A stretch of 64,000 nucleotides of DNA, taken from contig NZ_JAPDRA010000002.1 of NCBI RefSeq assembly GCF_026013525.1, forward strand, positions 248,001-312,000, given 5' to 3'. Shown here one piece after another: positions 46,603-54,832 of the stretch. The DNA is from Sphingomonas canadensis (lineage in GTDB: Bacteria; Pseudomonadota; Alphaproteobacteria; Sphingomonadales; Sphingomonadaceae). Below the pieces are notes generated by a model. It was given only the letters and a program-made list of their open reading frames with translations, did no database searches and had not been told where the DNA came from. Position 1 is the first letter of the stretch. Every line of letters starts with the position of its first letter. A program made the position numbers and the translations under genes.

Positions 46603-47553
46603 ATGGCTACCTACCTCGACTTCGAGAAGCCGATCGCCGAGCTGCAAAGCCGCATCGACGAGCTGCGCCGCACCGCAGAGGGCGGCGACGTGGATATCGC
46701 CGCGGAAATCGCGCCGCTGCAGGCGAAATCGGACAAGTTCCTGCGCGAAGCCTATTCCAGGCTGACTCCGTGGCAGAAGACCCAGGTCGCGCGTCACCCG
46801 GAGCGGCCGCACTTCAAACATTATGCCGCCGGGCTGATCGACGATTTCATGCCGCTGGGCGGTGACCGCGCCTTTGCCGACGATCAGGCGATCATCGGCG
46901 GGCTGGGCCGGTTCCGCGGGCGTCGCGTGCTGGTGATCGGGCACGAGAAGGGCGACGATACCACCAGCCGCCTCAAGCATAATTTCGGCATGGGCAAGCC
47001 GGAGGGCTATCGCAAGGCGATCCGCCTGATGCAGCTTGCCGACCGCTTCGGCCTGCCGGTGCTGACGCTGGTCGATACCTCGGGCGCCTTCCCCGGCATC
47101 CAGGCCGAGGAGCGCGGCCAGGCCGAAGCCATCGCGCGATCGACCGAGGCGTGTTTGAACCTGGGCGTGCCGCTGGTCGCGGCGATCCTGGGCGAGGGCG
47201 GATCGGGCGGCGCGGTGGCGCTGGCGGCGGGCAACAAGGTGCTGATGATGGAGCACGCGGTCTATTCGGTGATCTCGCCGGAAGGCTGCGCATCGATCCT
47301 GTGGCGCACCGCCGACAAGGCCGCCGAGGCCGCGGAGGCGATGAAGGTGACCGCGCAGCACCTGCTGGAGCTGGGCGTGATCGACGGCATCGTGCCCGAG
47401 CCGCTGGGCGGCGCGCATCGCGATCCGGCGCGGGCGATCGGCGCGCTGGGCGATGCGATCGAGGGCGCGCTGGGCGAGCTGGACGGGCTGAACCCCGATG
47501 CGCTGCGCCAGACGCGGCGGGCCAAGTTCCTGGCGATGGGCCGCGCGCGCTGA
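46603..47553 (+). CDS. accA: Acetyl-CoA carboxylase carboxyltransferase subunit alpha
   Basis: This 316-residue protein is the alpha subunit of the carboxyltransferase that makes malonyl-CoA for fatty acid synthesis. It has [18 protein letters not shown] at the N terminus, [52 protein letters not shown] and [13 protein letters not shown]. The length is normal. The ATG at 46603 matches the usual family start. It stands alone and ends at a bidirectional hairpin. Confidence 0.97.
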   Translation: MATYLDFEKPIAELQSRIDELRRTAEGGDVDIAAEIAPLQAKSDKFLREAYSRLTPWQKTQVARHPERPHFKHYAAGLIDDFMPLGGDRAFADDQAIIGGLGRFRGRRVLVIGHEKGDDTTSRLKHNFGMGKPEGYRKAIRLMQLADRFGLPVLTLVDTSGAFPGIQAEERGQAEAIARSTEACLNLGVPLVAAILGEGGSGGAVALAAGNKVLMMEHAVYSVISPEGCASILWRTADKAAEAAEAMKVTAQHLLELGVIDGIVPEPLGGAHRDPARAIGALGDAIEGALGELDGLNPDALRQTRRAKFLAMGRAR

Positions 47554-47595
47554 TTTCTGCGCGGCGTCGCTGAAGCGGCGCCGTCCGGAACGCAA

Positions 47596-47627
47596 AAGGC
47601 GGCGGAGCCCGCCGGCCCCGCCGCCTT
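47596..47627. terminator. Bidirectional terminator between accA and a Flp pilin gene
   Basis: AAGGCGGCGG (47596-47605) and its exact inverse CCGCCGCCTT (47618-47627) flank a 12-base loop between convergent stop codons. It is preceded by AA, but only TTCCTCT follows, so strength may be modest. Confidence 0.7.
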
Positions 47628-47651
47628 CCTCTCCATTGCCCGGTTAAGGCC

Positions 47652-47813
47652 TTACGAGGCCTTCATGTTGGCGGTGACGTTGCTGAAGGTGGTGGTGAGC
47701 TGGTTGCCCAGCCCCTGCATGGCGGCGATTGCCGCGACGGCGATGAGCGCCGCGATAAGCCCATACTCAATGGCAGTCGCGCCCTTGCGGCTGCGAAGCA
47801 GCTTGCGAATCAT
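47652..47813 (-). CDS. Flp/Fap-type pilin (third of three)
   Basis: This 53-residue prepilin has a basic leader MIRKLLRSRKG, a cleavage site before ATAIEYG with the conserved Glu five residues after Gly, and one hydrophobic segment (LIAALIAVAAIAAM). Flp pilins form bundled adhesion pili after cleavage by a TadV-type peptidase and assembly by the Tad secretion system at the inner membrane. It is nearly identical to the next gene upstream (48028-48195), so the two arose by duplication. No tad genes are in this window. Confidence 0.9.
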   Translation of the reverse strand: MIRKLLRSRKGATAIEYGLIAALIAVAAIAAMQGLGNQLTTTFSNVTANMKAS

Positions 47814-48027
47814 CGATACCCTCCCGAGCTTGCCCGCAACCCCGATTGTTGGCGGGCAGCAACGAGCATCTCGTGGCCGGGTTCACCATTCGGAAACGAT
47901 TGGGCTGAAGCGCGCGATTACCATTCGCGCCGGCCGGTATCGTGCGGCGCAGGCCGCGCATAGGGAGAGGGCGGCGGAACCATGGTCCCGCCGCCCCCGA
48001 TGTTCGCATTCGTGTTCGAATGAAGGC

Positions 48028-48195
48028 TTACGAAGCCTTCATGTTCGACGTCACGTTGCCGAAGGTCTTGTTGAGCTGGTTGCCCAGACCCTGCATCGCG
48101 GCGATCGCGGCGACGGCGATCAGCGCGGCGATCAGGCCGTACTCGATCGCGGTGGCGCCCTTGCTGTTCTTCAGGAAAGCACGAATCTTCTGCAT
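48028..48195 (-). CDS. Flp/Fap-type pilin (second of three)
   Basis: This 55-residue prepilin has the leader MQKIRAFLKNSKG, a cleavage site before ATAIEYG, and a 20-residue hydrophobic helix, then GLGNQLNKTFGNVTSNMKAS. It differs from the downstream copy mainly in the leader and near the C terminus. The ATG at 48195 gives the usual short leader; longer in-frame starts add residues that are not typical. A hairpin (GGGCGGCGG at 47969-47977 with its inverse at 47988-47996) lies just after its stop. Confidence 0.92.
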   Translation of the reverse strand: MQKIRAFLKNSKGATAIEYGLIAALIAVAAIAAMQGLGNQLNKTFGNVTSNMKAS

Positions 48196-48328
48196 AACGG
48201 TCTCCATCGTCCCAATTGCTTCATTCACCCGGCCGCACCGGAGTCTCCGGCTCGGCATCGCTGAAACTAGGGGGTAGGGGTAAAGAAACGCCTAAGGGGC
48301 GATATTGCGATTTCGCTACCGAACCGGC

Positions 48329-48511
48329 TCAGTTCGATTGCTGAACCTTGCTGCTGACGTTGTTCCACATGCTGGTGGTAACCGTGCCCAGCTCGACGAG
48401 CGCCGCCATGATGGCAAGCACGATCAGCGCGAGGATAAAGCCGTATTCGACGGCAGACGCACCGCGCCGATCGCAGGCCAGCGTCCGCACAAAGTCGATC
48501 AGCCCTCGCAT
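48329..48511 (-). CDS. Flp/Fap-type pilin (first of three)
   Basis: This 60-residue prepilin has the leader MRGLIDFVRTLACDRRG, a cleavage site before ASAVEYG, and a hydrophobic helix FILALIVLAIMAALV. It is more divergent than the other two copies and may have a distinct role, for example as a minor or replacement pilin. It is divergent from mutT, with the two starts 54 bp apart. Confidence 0.9.
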   Translation of the reverse strand: MRGLIDFVRTLACDRRGASAVEYGFILALIVLAIMAALVELGTVTTSMWNNVSSKVQQSN

Positions 48512-48565
48512 TGCCGGCGCTTCTCCCTCAAACAAGGCGAAATCTAGTCAAGTTGGATTAATGAA

Positions 48566-48982
48566 GTGCTGCAAACAGTTTCAGGTTCTTTGCTGATCGT
48601 CGTGGCGGCGGCGATGATCGACGCGGACGGGCGCATACTTGTCCAGCAGCGCCCGGCCGGTAAGCCCATGGCGGGATTGTGGGAATTCCCGGGCGGCAAG
48701 GTGGATCCGGGCGAGGTACCGGAGGCCGCGCTGGTCCGCGAGCTGAACGAGGAGCTGGGCATCGCGGCCGAGGCATCGTGCCTGGCGCCCGCCGCCTTCG
48801 CCAGCGAGCCGCTGGGCGACCGGCACCTGCTGCTGCTGCTCTATGCGCTGCGCAAATGGCAGGGCGTGCCCGAGGCGCGGCATGCAAGCGCGCTCAAATG
48901 GGTCCGCCCGCTGGAACTGCACGGGCTCGACATGCCCCCGGCGGACAAGCCGCTGATCGGCCTGCTCGAAGCGTTGGTTTGA
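48566..48982 (+). CDS. mutT: 8-oxo-dGTP diphosphatase, Nudix family
   Basis: This 138-residue Nudix hydrolase has the motif GGKVDPGEVPEAALVRELNEELG (spanning residues about 44-66), which fits GX5EX7REUXEEXGU. MutT removes oxidised dGTP from the nucleotide pool to prevent mutations. The segment QQRPAGKPMAGLWEFPGG is typical of MutT. The start is taken as GTG at 48566; nearby alternatives cannot be excluded. It is convergent with the methyltransferase gene. Confidence 0.9.
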   Translation: MLQTVSGSLLIVVAAAMIDADGRILVQQRPAGKPMAGLWEFPGGKVDPGEVPEAALVRELNEELGIAAEASCLAPAAFASEPLGDRHLLLLLYALRKWQGVPEARHASALKWVRPLELHGLDMPPADKPLIGLLEALV

Positions 48983-49010
48983 CGCGAGCGGCCCGCCGCC
49001 TGCGCGGCCC

Positions 49011-49856
49011 CTATGCCGTCCGCGGCTTGAGCGCGTCGGCGAGCGAGGCGGCGGCGCTGCCGCGGCGCGCGGGCTTCGGCTGCGATTCGTCGGGCGCCCA
49101 GCCGGTCATATAGACGATCTCGAATCGCTCCGGCGTGCGGCCGTCCGGGTCGGCGCGGTCCGCGAAGGCCGCCGCCGCGCGGGCAACGGCGCCGCGGGTC
49201 AGCGGCGGCGTGCCGGGCAGCAGGTTGGTCGCCGCCATGCCGCGCAGGTCGCGGAACAGCCCGGCGATGCTCGCATAGCGCACCGTCAGCGTCTCCGCGT
49301 CCGCCACCGGCAGCGCGAAACCGGCGCGGGTCAGCAGATCGCCGGCGGAGCGCACGTCGATCTGCGGATGGATGCGCGCGGCGGGCCGCTCCGCCTCGGC
49401 CTCGCGCAGCGCGGCGCGCAGCGTGGCCAGGCTGCCCGCGCCGGTGAACGCCCCCAGGAACAGCCCATCGGGCCGCAGCAGCCGGCGGGCCAGCACCAGC
49501 GCGCCGGGCAGGTCGTTGACCTGATCGAGCACCCCCGCCGATACGATCAGGTCGAAGCTCGCTTCCGCGAAGGGCAGCCGGTCTTCCTCCGCCTGCACGC
49601 CACCCGCGATCCGGGCGAAGGCGGCGCCGGGGTCCAACCGGGTGATCCGCGCGCCCGGCAGGTCGAAACCGCCGCCGAAGCTGCCCAGGTCCAGCACCTC
49701 GGCGAACGATCGCGTCACCGCGGCCAGCCGGTCGTGGATGCCCTCCAGCATATGATCACGCAGGAAGGTGAAGCCGGCGTGTCCAGGCGCGGCGCGATCG
49801 CGGCGGCGGCGGCGGATCGCACGATCGAAGATTTCGGGAACGGGGGAGGCGGTCAC
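49011..49856 (-). CDS. SAM-dependent methyltransferase, BioC/NDUFAF5-like
   Basis: This protein of about 281 residues has a class I methyltransferase domain: DLGSFGGGF (motif I), ITRLDPG, and LIVSAGVLDQVNDLPGALVLARRLLRPDGLF (region near residues 115-145). The N-terminal SPVPEIFDRA start is typical of the NDUFAF5-like proteins of alphaproteobacteria, which hydroxylate or methylate a respiratory complex I subunit. The start is taken as GTG at 49856; there is no strong ribosome-binding site. It is divergent from comF, 42 bp away. Confidence 0.8.
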   Translation of the reverse strand: MTASPVPEIFDRAIRRRRRDRAAPGHAGFTFLRDHMLEGIHDRLAAVTRSFAEVLDLGSFGGGFDLPGARITRLDPGAAFARIAGGVQAEEDRLPFAEASFDLIVSAGVLDQVNDLPGALVLARRLLRPDGLFLGAFTGAGSLATLRAALREAEAERPAARIHPQIDVRSAGDLLTRAGFALPVADAETLTVRYASIAGLFRDLRGMAATNLLPGTPPLTRGAVARAAAAFADRADPDGRTPERFEIVYMTGWAPDESQPKPARRGSAAASLADALKPRTA

Positions 49857-49898
49857 GCGGGCGCTTGTGCGCCGATGCGCGCGCGGCGACAAGGCGGC

Positions 49899-50630
49899 AT
49901 GCGGCTGATGGCCCCGCTCTCCCGCCTCGCCGATCTGGCGTTGCCGCCGCGCTGCCCGGGCTGCGGCGAGATCGTGCATGCCGATCACCGTTTCTGCGCG
50001 GCCTGCTGGGCCAGCCTGCGCTTCCTGGGGCCGCCATGGTGCGCCACCTGCCAGGCGCCGTTCGACCACGACCGGGGCGAGGGCGCGCAATGCGGCGAAT
50101 GCCTGGCCGATCCGCCGCCGCACGATGGCGTGCGCGCCGCCGTGGCCTATGGCGATGTCGCGCGCGGCGTGGCGCTCAAGCTGAAATATGGCGGGCGCAC
50201 CGCGGCGGCGATCACCATGGCGCAGGCGATGGCGCGGCTGATGCCCGGGGACGCCGGGCTGCTGGTGCCCGTGCCGCTCCACCGCTGGCGGATATGGGGC
50301 AGGGGGTATAACCAGGCCGCGCTGATCGCCGCCGCGCTCTCGCGCCAGACCGGGGTGCCGGCCGATCCCTTCCTGCTGCGCCGGGTAAAGGCCACGCCGG
50401 TGCTGCGCGGGCTGGGCGCGCGGCGGCGGGCAAAGGCGGTGGCGGGCGCCTTTGCGCTGGCGCGGAACGCGCGCGCGACGCTGAAAGGGCGGGCGGTGGT
50501 GCTGGTGGACGATGTCCACACCAGCGGGGCTACCGCACGCGCCTGTGCCCGGGTGCTCCGCCGGGGCGGGGCGGCGCGGGTCACCGTGCTGTGCTGGGCG
50601 CGCGTGCTGGAAGGGGATGGCACCGATTGA
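49899..50630 (+). CDS. comF: ComF family phosphoribosyltransferase-like protein
   Basis: This 243-residue protein has N-terminal zinc-finger-like cysteine pairs (CPGCG, CAACW, CATCQ, CGECL) and a C-terminal phosphoribosyltransferase fold with the PRPP loop VVLVDDVHTSGAT. ComF proteins help DNA uptake in competent bacteria and are common as a single copy in proteobacteria. The ATG at 49899 has AAGG upstream; an in-frame ATG at 49875 would add eight residues. It begins a run of closely spaced plus-strand genes. Confidence 0.9.
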   Translation: MRLMAPLSRLADLALPPRCPGCGEIVHADHRFCAACWASLRFLGPPWCATCQAPFDHDRGEGAQCGECLADPPPHDGVRAAVAYGDVARGVALKLKYGGRTAAAITMAQAMARLMPGDAGLLVPVPLHRWRIWGRGYNQAALIAAALSRQTGVPADPFLLRRVKATPVLRGLGARRRAKAVAGAFALARNARATLKGRAVVLVDDVHTSGATARACARVLRRGGAARVTVLCWARVLEGDGTD

Positions 50631-50661
50631 CAAGCCGCCGCGGGCACCTCACCTCTGGGCC

Positions 50662-50919
50662 ATGGCGACCGTAGAGATCTACACCAAGGCGTTCTGCCCC
50701 TATTGCGCGCGCGCGAAGGCGCTGCTCGAAGCCAAGGGCGCGGACTTCACCGAATATGACATCACCTTCGATACGCCCAAGCGCGGCGAGATGATCGAAC
50801 GCGCGGGCGGGCGCACCACCGTGCCCCAGGTCTTCATCGACGGCCGCCACATCGGCGGATCGGACGATCTTGCCGCGCTCGATCGCTCGGGCGGGCTGGA
50901 CCCGCTGCTCGCCGCGTGA
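50662..50919 (+). CDS. grxC: Glutaredoxin 3
   Basis: This 85-residue glutaredoxin has the dithiol active site CPYC at residues 12-15, the TVPQVFIDG cis-proline segment, and the GGSDDLAALD glutathione-binding turn. It reduces protein disulfides and glutathionylated proteins in the cytoplasm. The length is typical of GrxC. Its stop overlaps the GTG of the nitrilase-family gene (GTGA), so they are co-translated. Confidence 0.95.
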   Translation: MATVEIYTKAFCPYCARAKALLEAKGADFTEYDITFDTPKRGEMIERAGGRTTVPQVFIDGRHIGGSDDLAALDRSGGLDPLLAA

Positions 50920-51740
50920 CCCGCGCCGCGCTGCTCCAGATGACGAGCGGGGTCGATCCCGCCGCCAACGCGCGCGTGCTGGCCGAAGGCGTCGCAGGTG
51001 CGGCGGCGGGCGGCGCGGCGATGCTGTTCACGCCGGAGATGTCGGGCCTGCTCGATTCCAACCGTCAGCGCGCCGCCGCGTCGCTTGCGCGCGAGGAGGA
51101 GGATCGCGTCCTCGCCACGGTGCGCGAGGCGGCGGCGAAGCATGGCGTATGGGTCCATCTGGGCAGCCTGGCGCTGTTGCAGGAGGGCGGCAAGCTCGCC
51201 AATCGCGGCTTCGTGATCGACGGCACGGGCGAGATCCGCGCGCGATACGACAAGATGCACCTGTTCGACGTCGATCTGCCGACGGGCGAAAGCTGGCGCG
51301 AATCCGCTACCTATGCGCCGGGCAAGGGGCCGGTGACCGTCGATACGCCGCTCGGGCGGCTGGGGCTGGCGATCTGTTACGACCTGCGCTTCCCCGGGCT
51401 GTTCGCGGCGTTGAGCGATGCGGGGGCGACGCTGTTCGCGCTGCCCGCCGCCTTCACCCGGCCGACGGGTGCGGCGCACTGGCACATCCTGCTGCGCGCC
51501 CGCGCGATCGAGGCGGCGGCCTTCGTCATCGCCGCCGCGCAGACCGGCGAGCATGAGGACGGCCGCGCCACCTATGGCCACAGCCTGGTCGCCGATCCCT
51601 GGGGCGAGCTGCTGCTCGACATGGGCGAGGCGCCGGGGCTGGGCTTTGCGGAGATCGATCAGGCGCGCGTCGATGCGGCGCGCGCGCGCGTTCCCGTGCT
51701 GCGTCACCGCCGGGCGATGCCGGAGGTGGAGGCGCTGTGA
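50916..51740 (+). CDS. Carbon-nitrogen hydrolase, deaminated-glutathione amidase-like (Nit1)
   Basis: This 274-residue nitrilase-superfamily protein has the catalytic triad Glu41 (FTPEMSG), Lys (YDKMHLFDVD, near residue 113) and Cys (AICYDLRFPGLF, near residue 148). Nit1-type enzymes hydrolyse deaminated glutathione. Its position directly after glutaredoxin, with both ends overlapping neighbours (GTGA), supports a role in glutathione repair. It starts with GTG at 50916. Confidence 0.88.
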   Translation: MTRAALLQMTSGVDPAANARVLAEGVAGAAAGGAAMLFTPEMSGLLDSNRQRAAASLAREEEDRVLATVREAAAKHGVWVHLGSLALLQEGGKLANRGFVIDGTGEIRARYDKMHLFDVDLPTGESWRESATYAPGKGPVTVDTPLGRLGLAICYDLRFPGLFAALSDAGATLFALPAAFTRPTGAAHWHILLRARAIEAAAFVIAAAQTGEHEDGRATYGHSLVADPWGELLLDMGEAPGLGFAEIDQARVDAARARVPVLRHRRAMPEVEAL

Positions 51741-52219
51741 TCGTCTTCGATCTCAAATGCCCCGGAACCCATGTGTTCGAGGCGTGGTTCAAGTCGAGCG
51801 CCGCCTATGAGGAGCAGCGCGCGGCCGGGATGATCGCCTGCCCGGTGTGCGGCGATACGCAGGTGTCGAAGGCGGTGATGGCGCCCAATGTCGCACCCAA
51901 GGGCAATCAGGCGCGCCCAGCCGCCGGCGCCCAGCTCCCTGCGCCCGCCCCCGGCGGCGGGGCAGGCGCGGAGCCGCCGCCCGAAGTGCTCAAGCAGGCG
52001 ATCGCCGTCGTCGCGGAGATGCAGGCGAAGCTGCTCGAAGGATCGCAATGGGTGGGCATGTCCTTCGCCGATCGCGCCCGCGCGATGCACAGCGGCGAGG
52101 AGGACGCCGCCCCGATCCACGGCCAGGCGACGCTGGAACAGGCGCGCGAGCTGGTGGAGGACGGCGTGGAGGTCGCGCTGCTGCCGCTGCCAGTGGTTCC
52201 GCCCCAGGCGCGCAATTGA
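51737..52219 (+). CDS. DUF1178 family protein
   Basis: This 160-residue protein has the DUF1178 hallmark at its N terminus: a short strand with Cys (DLKCPGTHVFEAWFKSS) and a CPVCG pair near residue 35, which together may bind zinc. The middle is a Pro/Ala-rich linker, followed by a helical C-terminal part with GMSFADRARAMHSGEE. It starts with GTG overlapping the previous stop. The gene pair with the Nit1-like enzyme is common in alphaproteobacteria. The function is not known. Confidence 0.88.
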   Translation: MIVFDLKCPGTHVFEAWFKSSAAYEEQRAAGMIACPVCGDTQVSKAVMAPNVAPKGNQARPAAGAQLPAPAPGGGAGAEPPPEVLKQAIAVVAEMQAKLLEGSQWVGMSFADRARAMHSGEEDAAPIHGQATLEQARELVEDGVEVALLPLPVVPPQARN

Positions 52220-52254
52220 CCGGCACGCCCGCCGCCACTACCAACCCGCCCCAC

Positions 52255-52331
52255 GCCCCGGTAGCTCAGCAGGACAGAGCAACGGTTTCCTAAACCGCAG
52301 GTCGGGAGTTCGAGTCTCTCCCGGGGCGCCA
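52255..52331 (+). tRNA. tRNA-Arg (anticodon CCT)
   Basis: The acceptor stem GCCCCGG pairs with CCGGGGC, the D stem is GCTC/GAGC, the anticodon loop TTCCTAA gives CCT at 52289-52291, and the T stem-loop is GGGAG-TTCGAGT-CTCTC. CCA is encoded at the 3' end, followed by a T-run that probably ends transcription. It reads the rare AGG arginine codon. Confidence 0.96.
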
Positions 52332-52470
52332 TTTTTTGTTGCCTCAGGCGCCGGTGCGGACATCCGCTCGCCTGGCTTCCCTCGAAGAAGCCCGCCCGCA
52401 GGCCGCATCCGGCGTTGCCGCGCGCGCGAAGCGCGCTATGGTGGCCCGGGTTGCGCAGCAGGGGAAGGCA

Positions 52471-52902
52471 ATGCGTCCGAAGTCCGTCGTCCTGGCCGAA
52501 CGTCTCTATTTCGCCGCCTGGCTGCTATCGGCCTTTCTCGACATCTATTCGCTGTGGACCCGCTGGGACATGCTCCAGCGCAGTCTCGACCTCCAGACCG
52601 TCGGGCTTGCGCCGGCGATCGTGGGGGGCGTGCTGGTCGCGCTGCTCTATCTGGGGCTGCTCTATCTGGCGGTCCGCATGCGCAGCAACCTGGCGCGCTG
52701 GCTGCTGGCGATCCACGCCCTGGTGCTCATCGTGCTGGCGCTGGGCAACTTCTATGCCGGCGCGCTGGCGGCGGGGCTCCCCGGCGTGCTGATGCTGGCG
52801 ATCACCTTGCTGCGGGGCTTTGCCGTGTCGCGGCTGTTCCTGCGCGATGCCGCGGCCTGGTATGCCGGGCGCTATACGCCATCGTCGGTGTCGGCCGCCT
52901 GA
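52471..52902 (+). CDS. Hypothetical integral membrane protein
   Basis: This 143-residue protein has four hydrophobic segments (about residues 10-30, 47-72, 76-98 and 100-120), with charged ends and no signal peptide, so it is an inner membrane protein. AGGGGAAGG precedes the ATG at 52471. It stands alone between the tRNA and the DUF6065 fusion gene. I do not recognise the family, and nothing in the context suggests a role. Confidence 0.7.
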   Translation: MRPKSVVLAERLYFAAWLLSAFLDIYSLWTRWDMLQRSLDLQTVGLAPAIVGGVLVALLYLGLLYLAVRMRSNLARWLLAIHALVLIVLALGNFYAGALAAGLPGVLMLAITLLRGFAVSRLFLRDAAAWYAGRYTPSSVSAA

Positions 52903-52920
52903 TCCGGCTGCTCCCGGGGG

Positions 52921-54756
52921 TCAATCCCCCGGGAACGTCTCATAGGCGTCGTTGGGCCAGCGGAAGCTGGTGTAGGTCAGCATCACGCTGAACGTCGCCG
53001 CCGCGACCTGATGCCACCAGCCGACCGGGATATAGAGCAGGTCGCCGGGGTTCAGCTCCACCTCGAACTGGCGCACGTCGCGCGCCTGGGGGTATCGGGC
53101 CAGGCATTCCGGATCGGTGATGTCGTGCACCGCGCTGAACACGTGGCGGTGATTGGCCATCCGGGGCGTTTCGCTGGGCGGGACCAGCACCAGGCATTTG
53201 GTGCCCACCACCTGCGCCAGCAGGTTGTTGGTCAGATCGAAATGCAGCGGGGTGAAGGTGCCCGCCGGGCCGATCCACAGCATCCCGGGATCGCGCGTCA
53301 GATATTCGCCCAGATGCCCCAGGTCGGAATCGAGCACCGCCAGCGCCTCGCGATTGGTGCTGGCGTTATAGGCGGTGAGATAGGCGTCGTTGCCGCCGCC
53401 GCTGCCGCCGATCAGATCGATGAAGGCGTCGAACGCCATGCGGTGCTTGTGGTTGTCCTTCAGCAGCTCGAAATCGTCGGCGGCCTCGCGCCCGCCCTGG
53501 AATTCGATCGGCGCGGCGCCCACGCGCTGCTTCAGGTATTCGGGCGTCCAGCGCTCCAGCGCCGGCCAGCCCTCCATCGCCCCGGTGATGATCACCGGGC
53601 GGCCGGGGGCGTAATATTCGTCGAGGAAATCCTGCCCGGAAAGCCTGTGGACGCGCGGGATGCCGCCGGTTCGCGTGGAGAGCGCGCGCTGGCGCTCGGC
53701 CACCGCAAGCGTCCAGTCGCGCCGGGCCAGGTCGCGGCTGGCGGCACGCTCGGCGGGGACGGCGGGCTGATCGGCGATCGAATTGCGCGCGCGGCGCGGC
53801 GGCGCGGCCTCGAACAGCGCGTCGAAATCGATCGGCGTGAGCGAAGCGGCCAGCTCGTCGCGGATGCCGGTGAACAGCGGCGCGGCGGGCGCCGCAGCCA
53901 CGGCCACGGCTTCGCTCTCCGGCTCCGGCTCCGGCTCGGGCGGCGGGGGAGGCGCCTTGCGCTCCACCCGGGCGGTCACCACGATCTCCTCTTCCTCGAT
54001 CTTCGGCGCGTGGAAGCCGGCGGGGCAGCGGAATTCGGGCAGGCGCAGCTTGGAAACATGGTCTTCGGCGCCCGGCTCGCCATCCGGCTTCAGCCCGCGG
54101 TAATAGAGTTTCTGCCACTTGTCGGCAGGCGCGGTCGGGTGCGTCTCCTCCACCCATTTCTGGAAGGCGTCGCGCGATGCGGACCAGCTCAGGAAGTCGC
54201 GCTCCAGCTCGGGCTGGCTGGAGAGCGGCCGGATCTCCGGCTCCACGCCCTCCAGCAGATTGCGCTGGACCGGGAAGAAGAAGCAGAAGGGCTCGTTCTC
54301 CTCGAACCGGATCCACTGGTTCGGCCGGGTGAAGCGCCAGTTCATCGTGAAGCTGTACGGCGACCAGTCGGTCTCGATCACGCCGCCCAGCGGTGCGATG
54401 CCGTCCTTGGCCGAATTGGGCGATCCGCCCACCCACAGGTTCCAGCCGGGCGGGGTGCGGATGATGCCCTCGATATGGAAGGTGATCGTCGCCTGGCCGA
54501 ACAGCGCCACGGGCACGTCGCGCGGATTGGCGCCCGGATCGGCGCGCACCTCCACATCGGTGGGCAGCAGCCCGCCGTTCCAGCGCGCCTCGAACCCGCA
54601 GGGGCTCAGCACCTCCCAGCCGTGCGAATTGGCGATCGCCAGCGGCAGGCAGCGATAGGCGAAGCGCTCGAAGCTCGCCTCCATCCACTCGCGCTTGGGC
54701 GCCGCCGGGCGGATCCGCGGCTTCCAGCCATCCATGACGTAGCAGACGATTTCCAT
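52921..54756 (-). CDS. DUF6065-cupin (JmjC-like) fusion protein
   Basis: This 611-residue protein has two parts. Residues 1-240 match a DUF6065-like domain (MEIVCYVMDGW start, GFEARWNGG, TFHIEGIIRTPPGWNLWVGG). After a proline/glutamate/alanine-rich linker (about 268-300) comes a cupin_8/JmjC-like domain (about 375-605). The Fe(II) ligands of a 2-oxoglutarate hydroxylase are present: His505 and Asp507 in LHFD, and His582 in GWWHQV. JmjC-like enzymes hydroxylate proteins or peptides or small molecules. The role of DUF6065 is unknown. It is followed upstream by a TauE/SafE gene on the same strand, 76 bp away. Confidence 0.78.
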   Translation of the reverse strand: MEIVCYVMDGWKPRIRPAAPKREWMEASFERFAYRCLPLAIANSHGWEVLSPCGFEARWNGGLLPTDVEVRADPGANPRDVPVALFGQATITFHIEGIIRTPPGWNLWVGGSPNSAKDGIAPLGGVIETDWSPYSFTMNWRFTRPNQWIRFEENEPFCFFFPVQRNLLEGVEPEIRPLSSQPELERDFLSWSASRDAFQKWVEETHPTAPADKWQKLYYRGLKPDGEPGAEDHVSKLRLPEFRCPAGFHAPKIEEEEIVVTARVERKAPPPPPEPEPEPESEAVAVAAAPAAPLFTGIRDELAASLTPIDFDALFEAAPPRRARNSIADQPAVPAERAASRDLARRDWTLAVAERQRALSTRTGGIPRVHRLSGQDFLDEYYAPGRPVIITGAMEGWPALERWTPEYLKQRVGAAPIEFQGGREAADDFELLKDNHKHRMAFDAFIDLIGGSGGGNDAYLTAYNASTNREALAVLDSDLGHLGEYLTRDPGMLWIGPAGTFTPLHFDLTNNLLAQVVGTKCLVLVPPSETPRMANHRHVFSAVHDITDPECLARYPQARDVRQFEVELNPGDLLYIPVGWWHQVAAATFSVMLTYTSFRWPNDAYETFPGD

Positions 54757-54832
54757 GCGCGTCCCCGATATTCCCGGCCGGTGCGGCCTTGGCGGGCAGC
54801 AAAACTGCCCGGCCCGGCCGGGTCAAGTGGGG

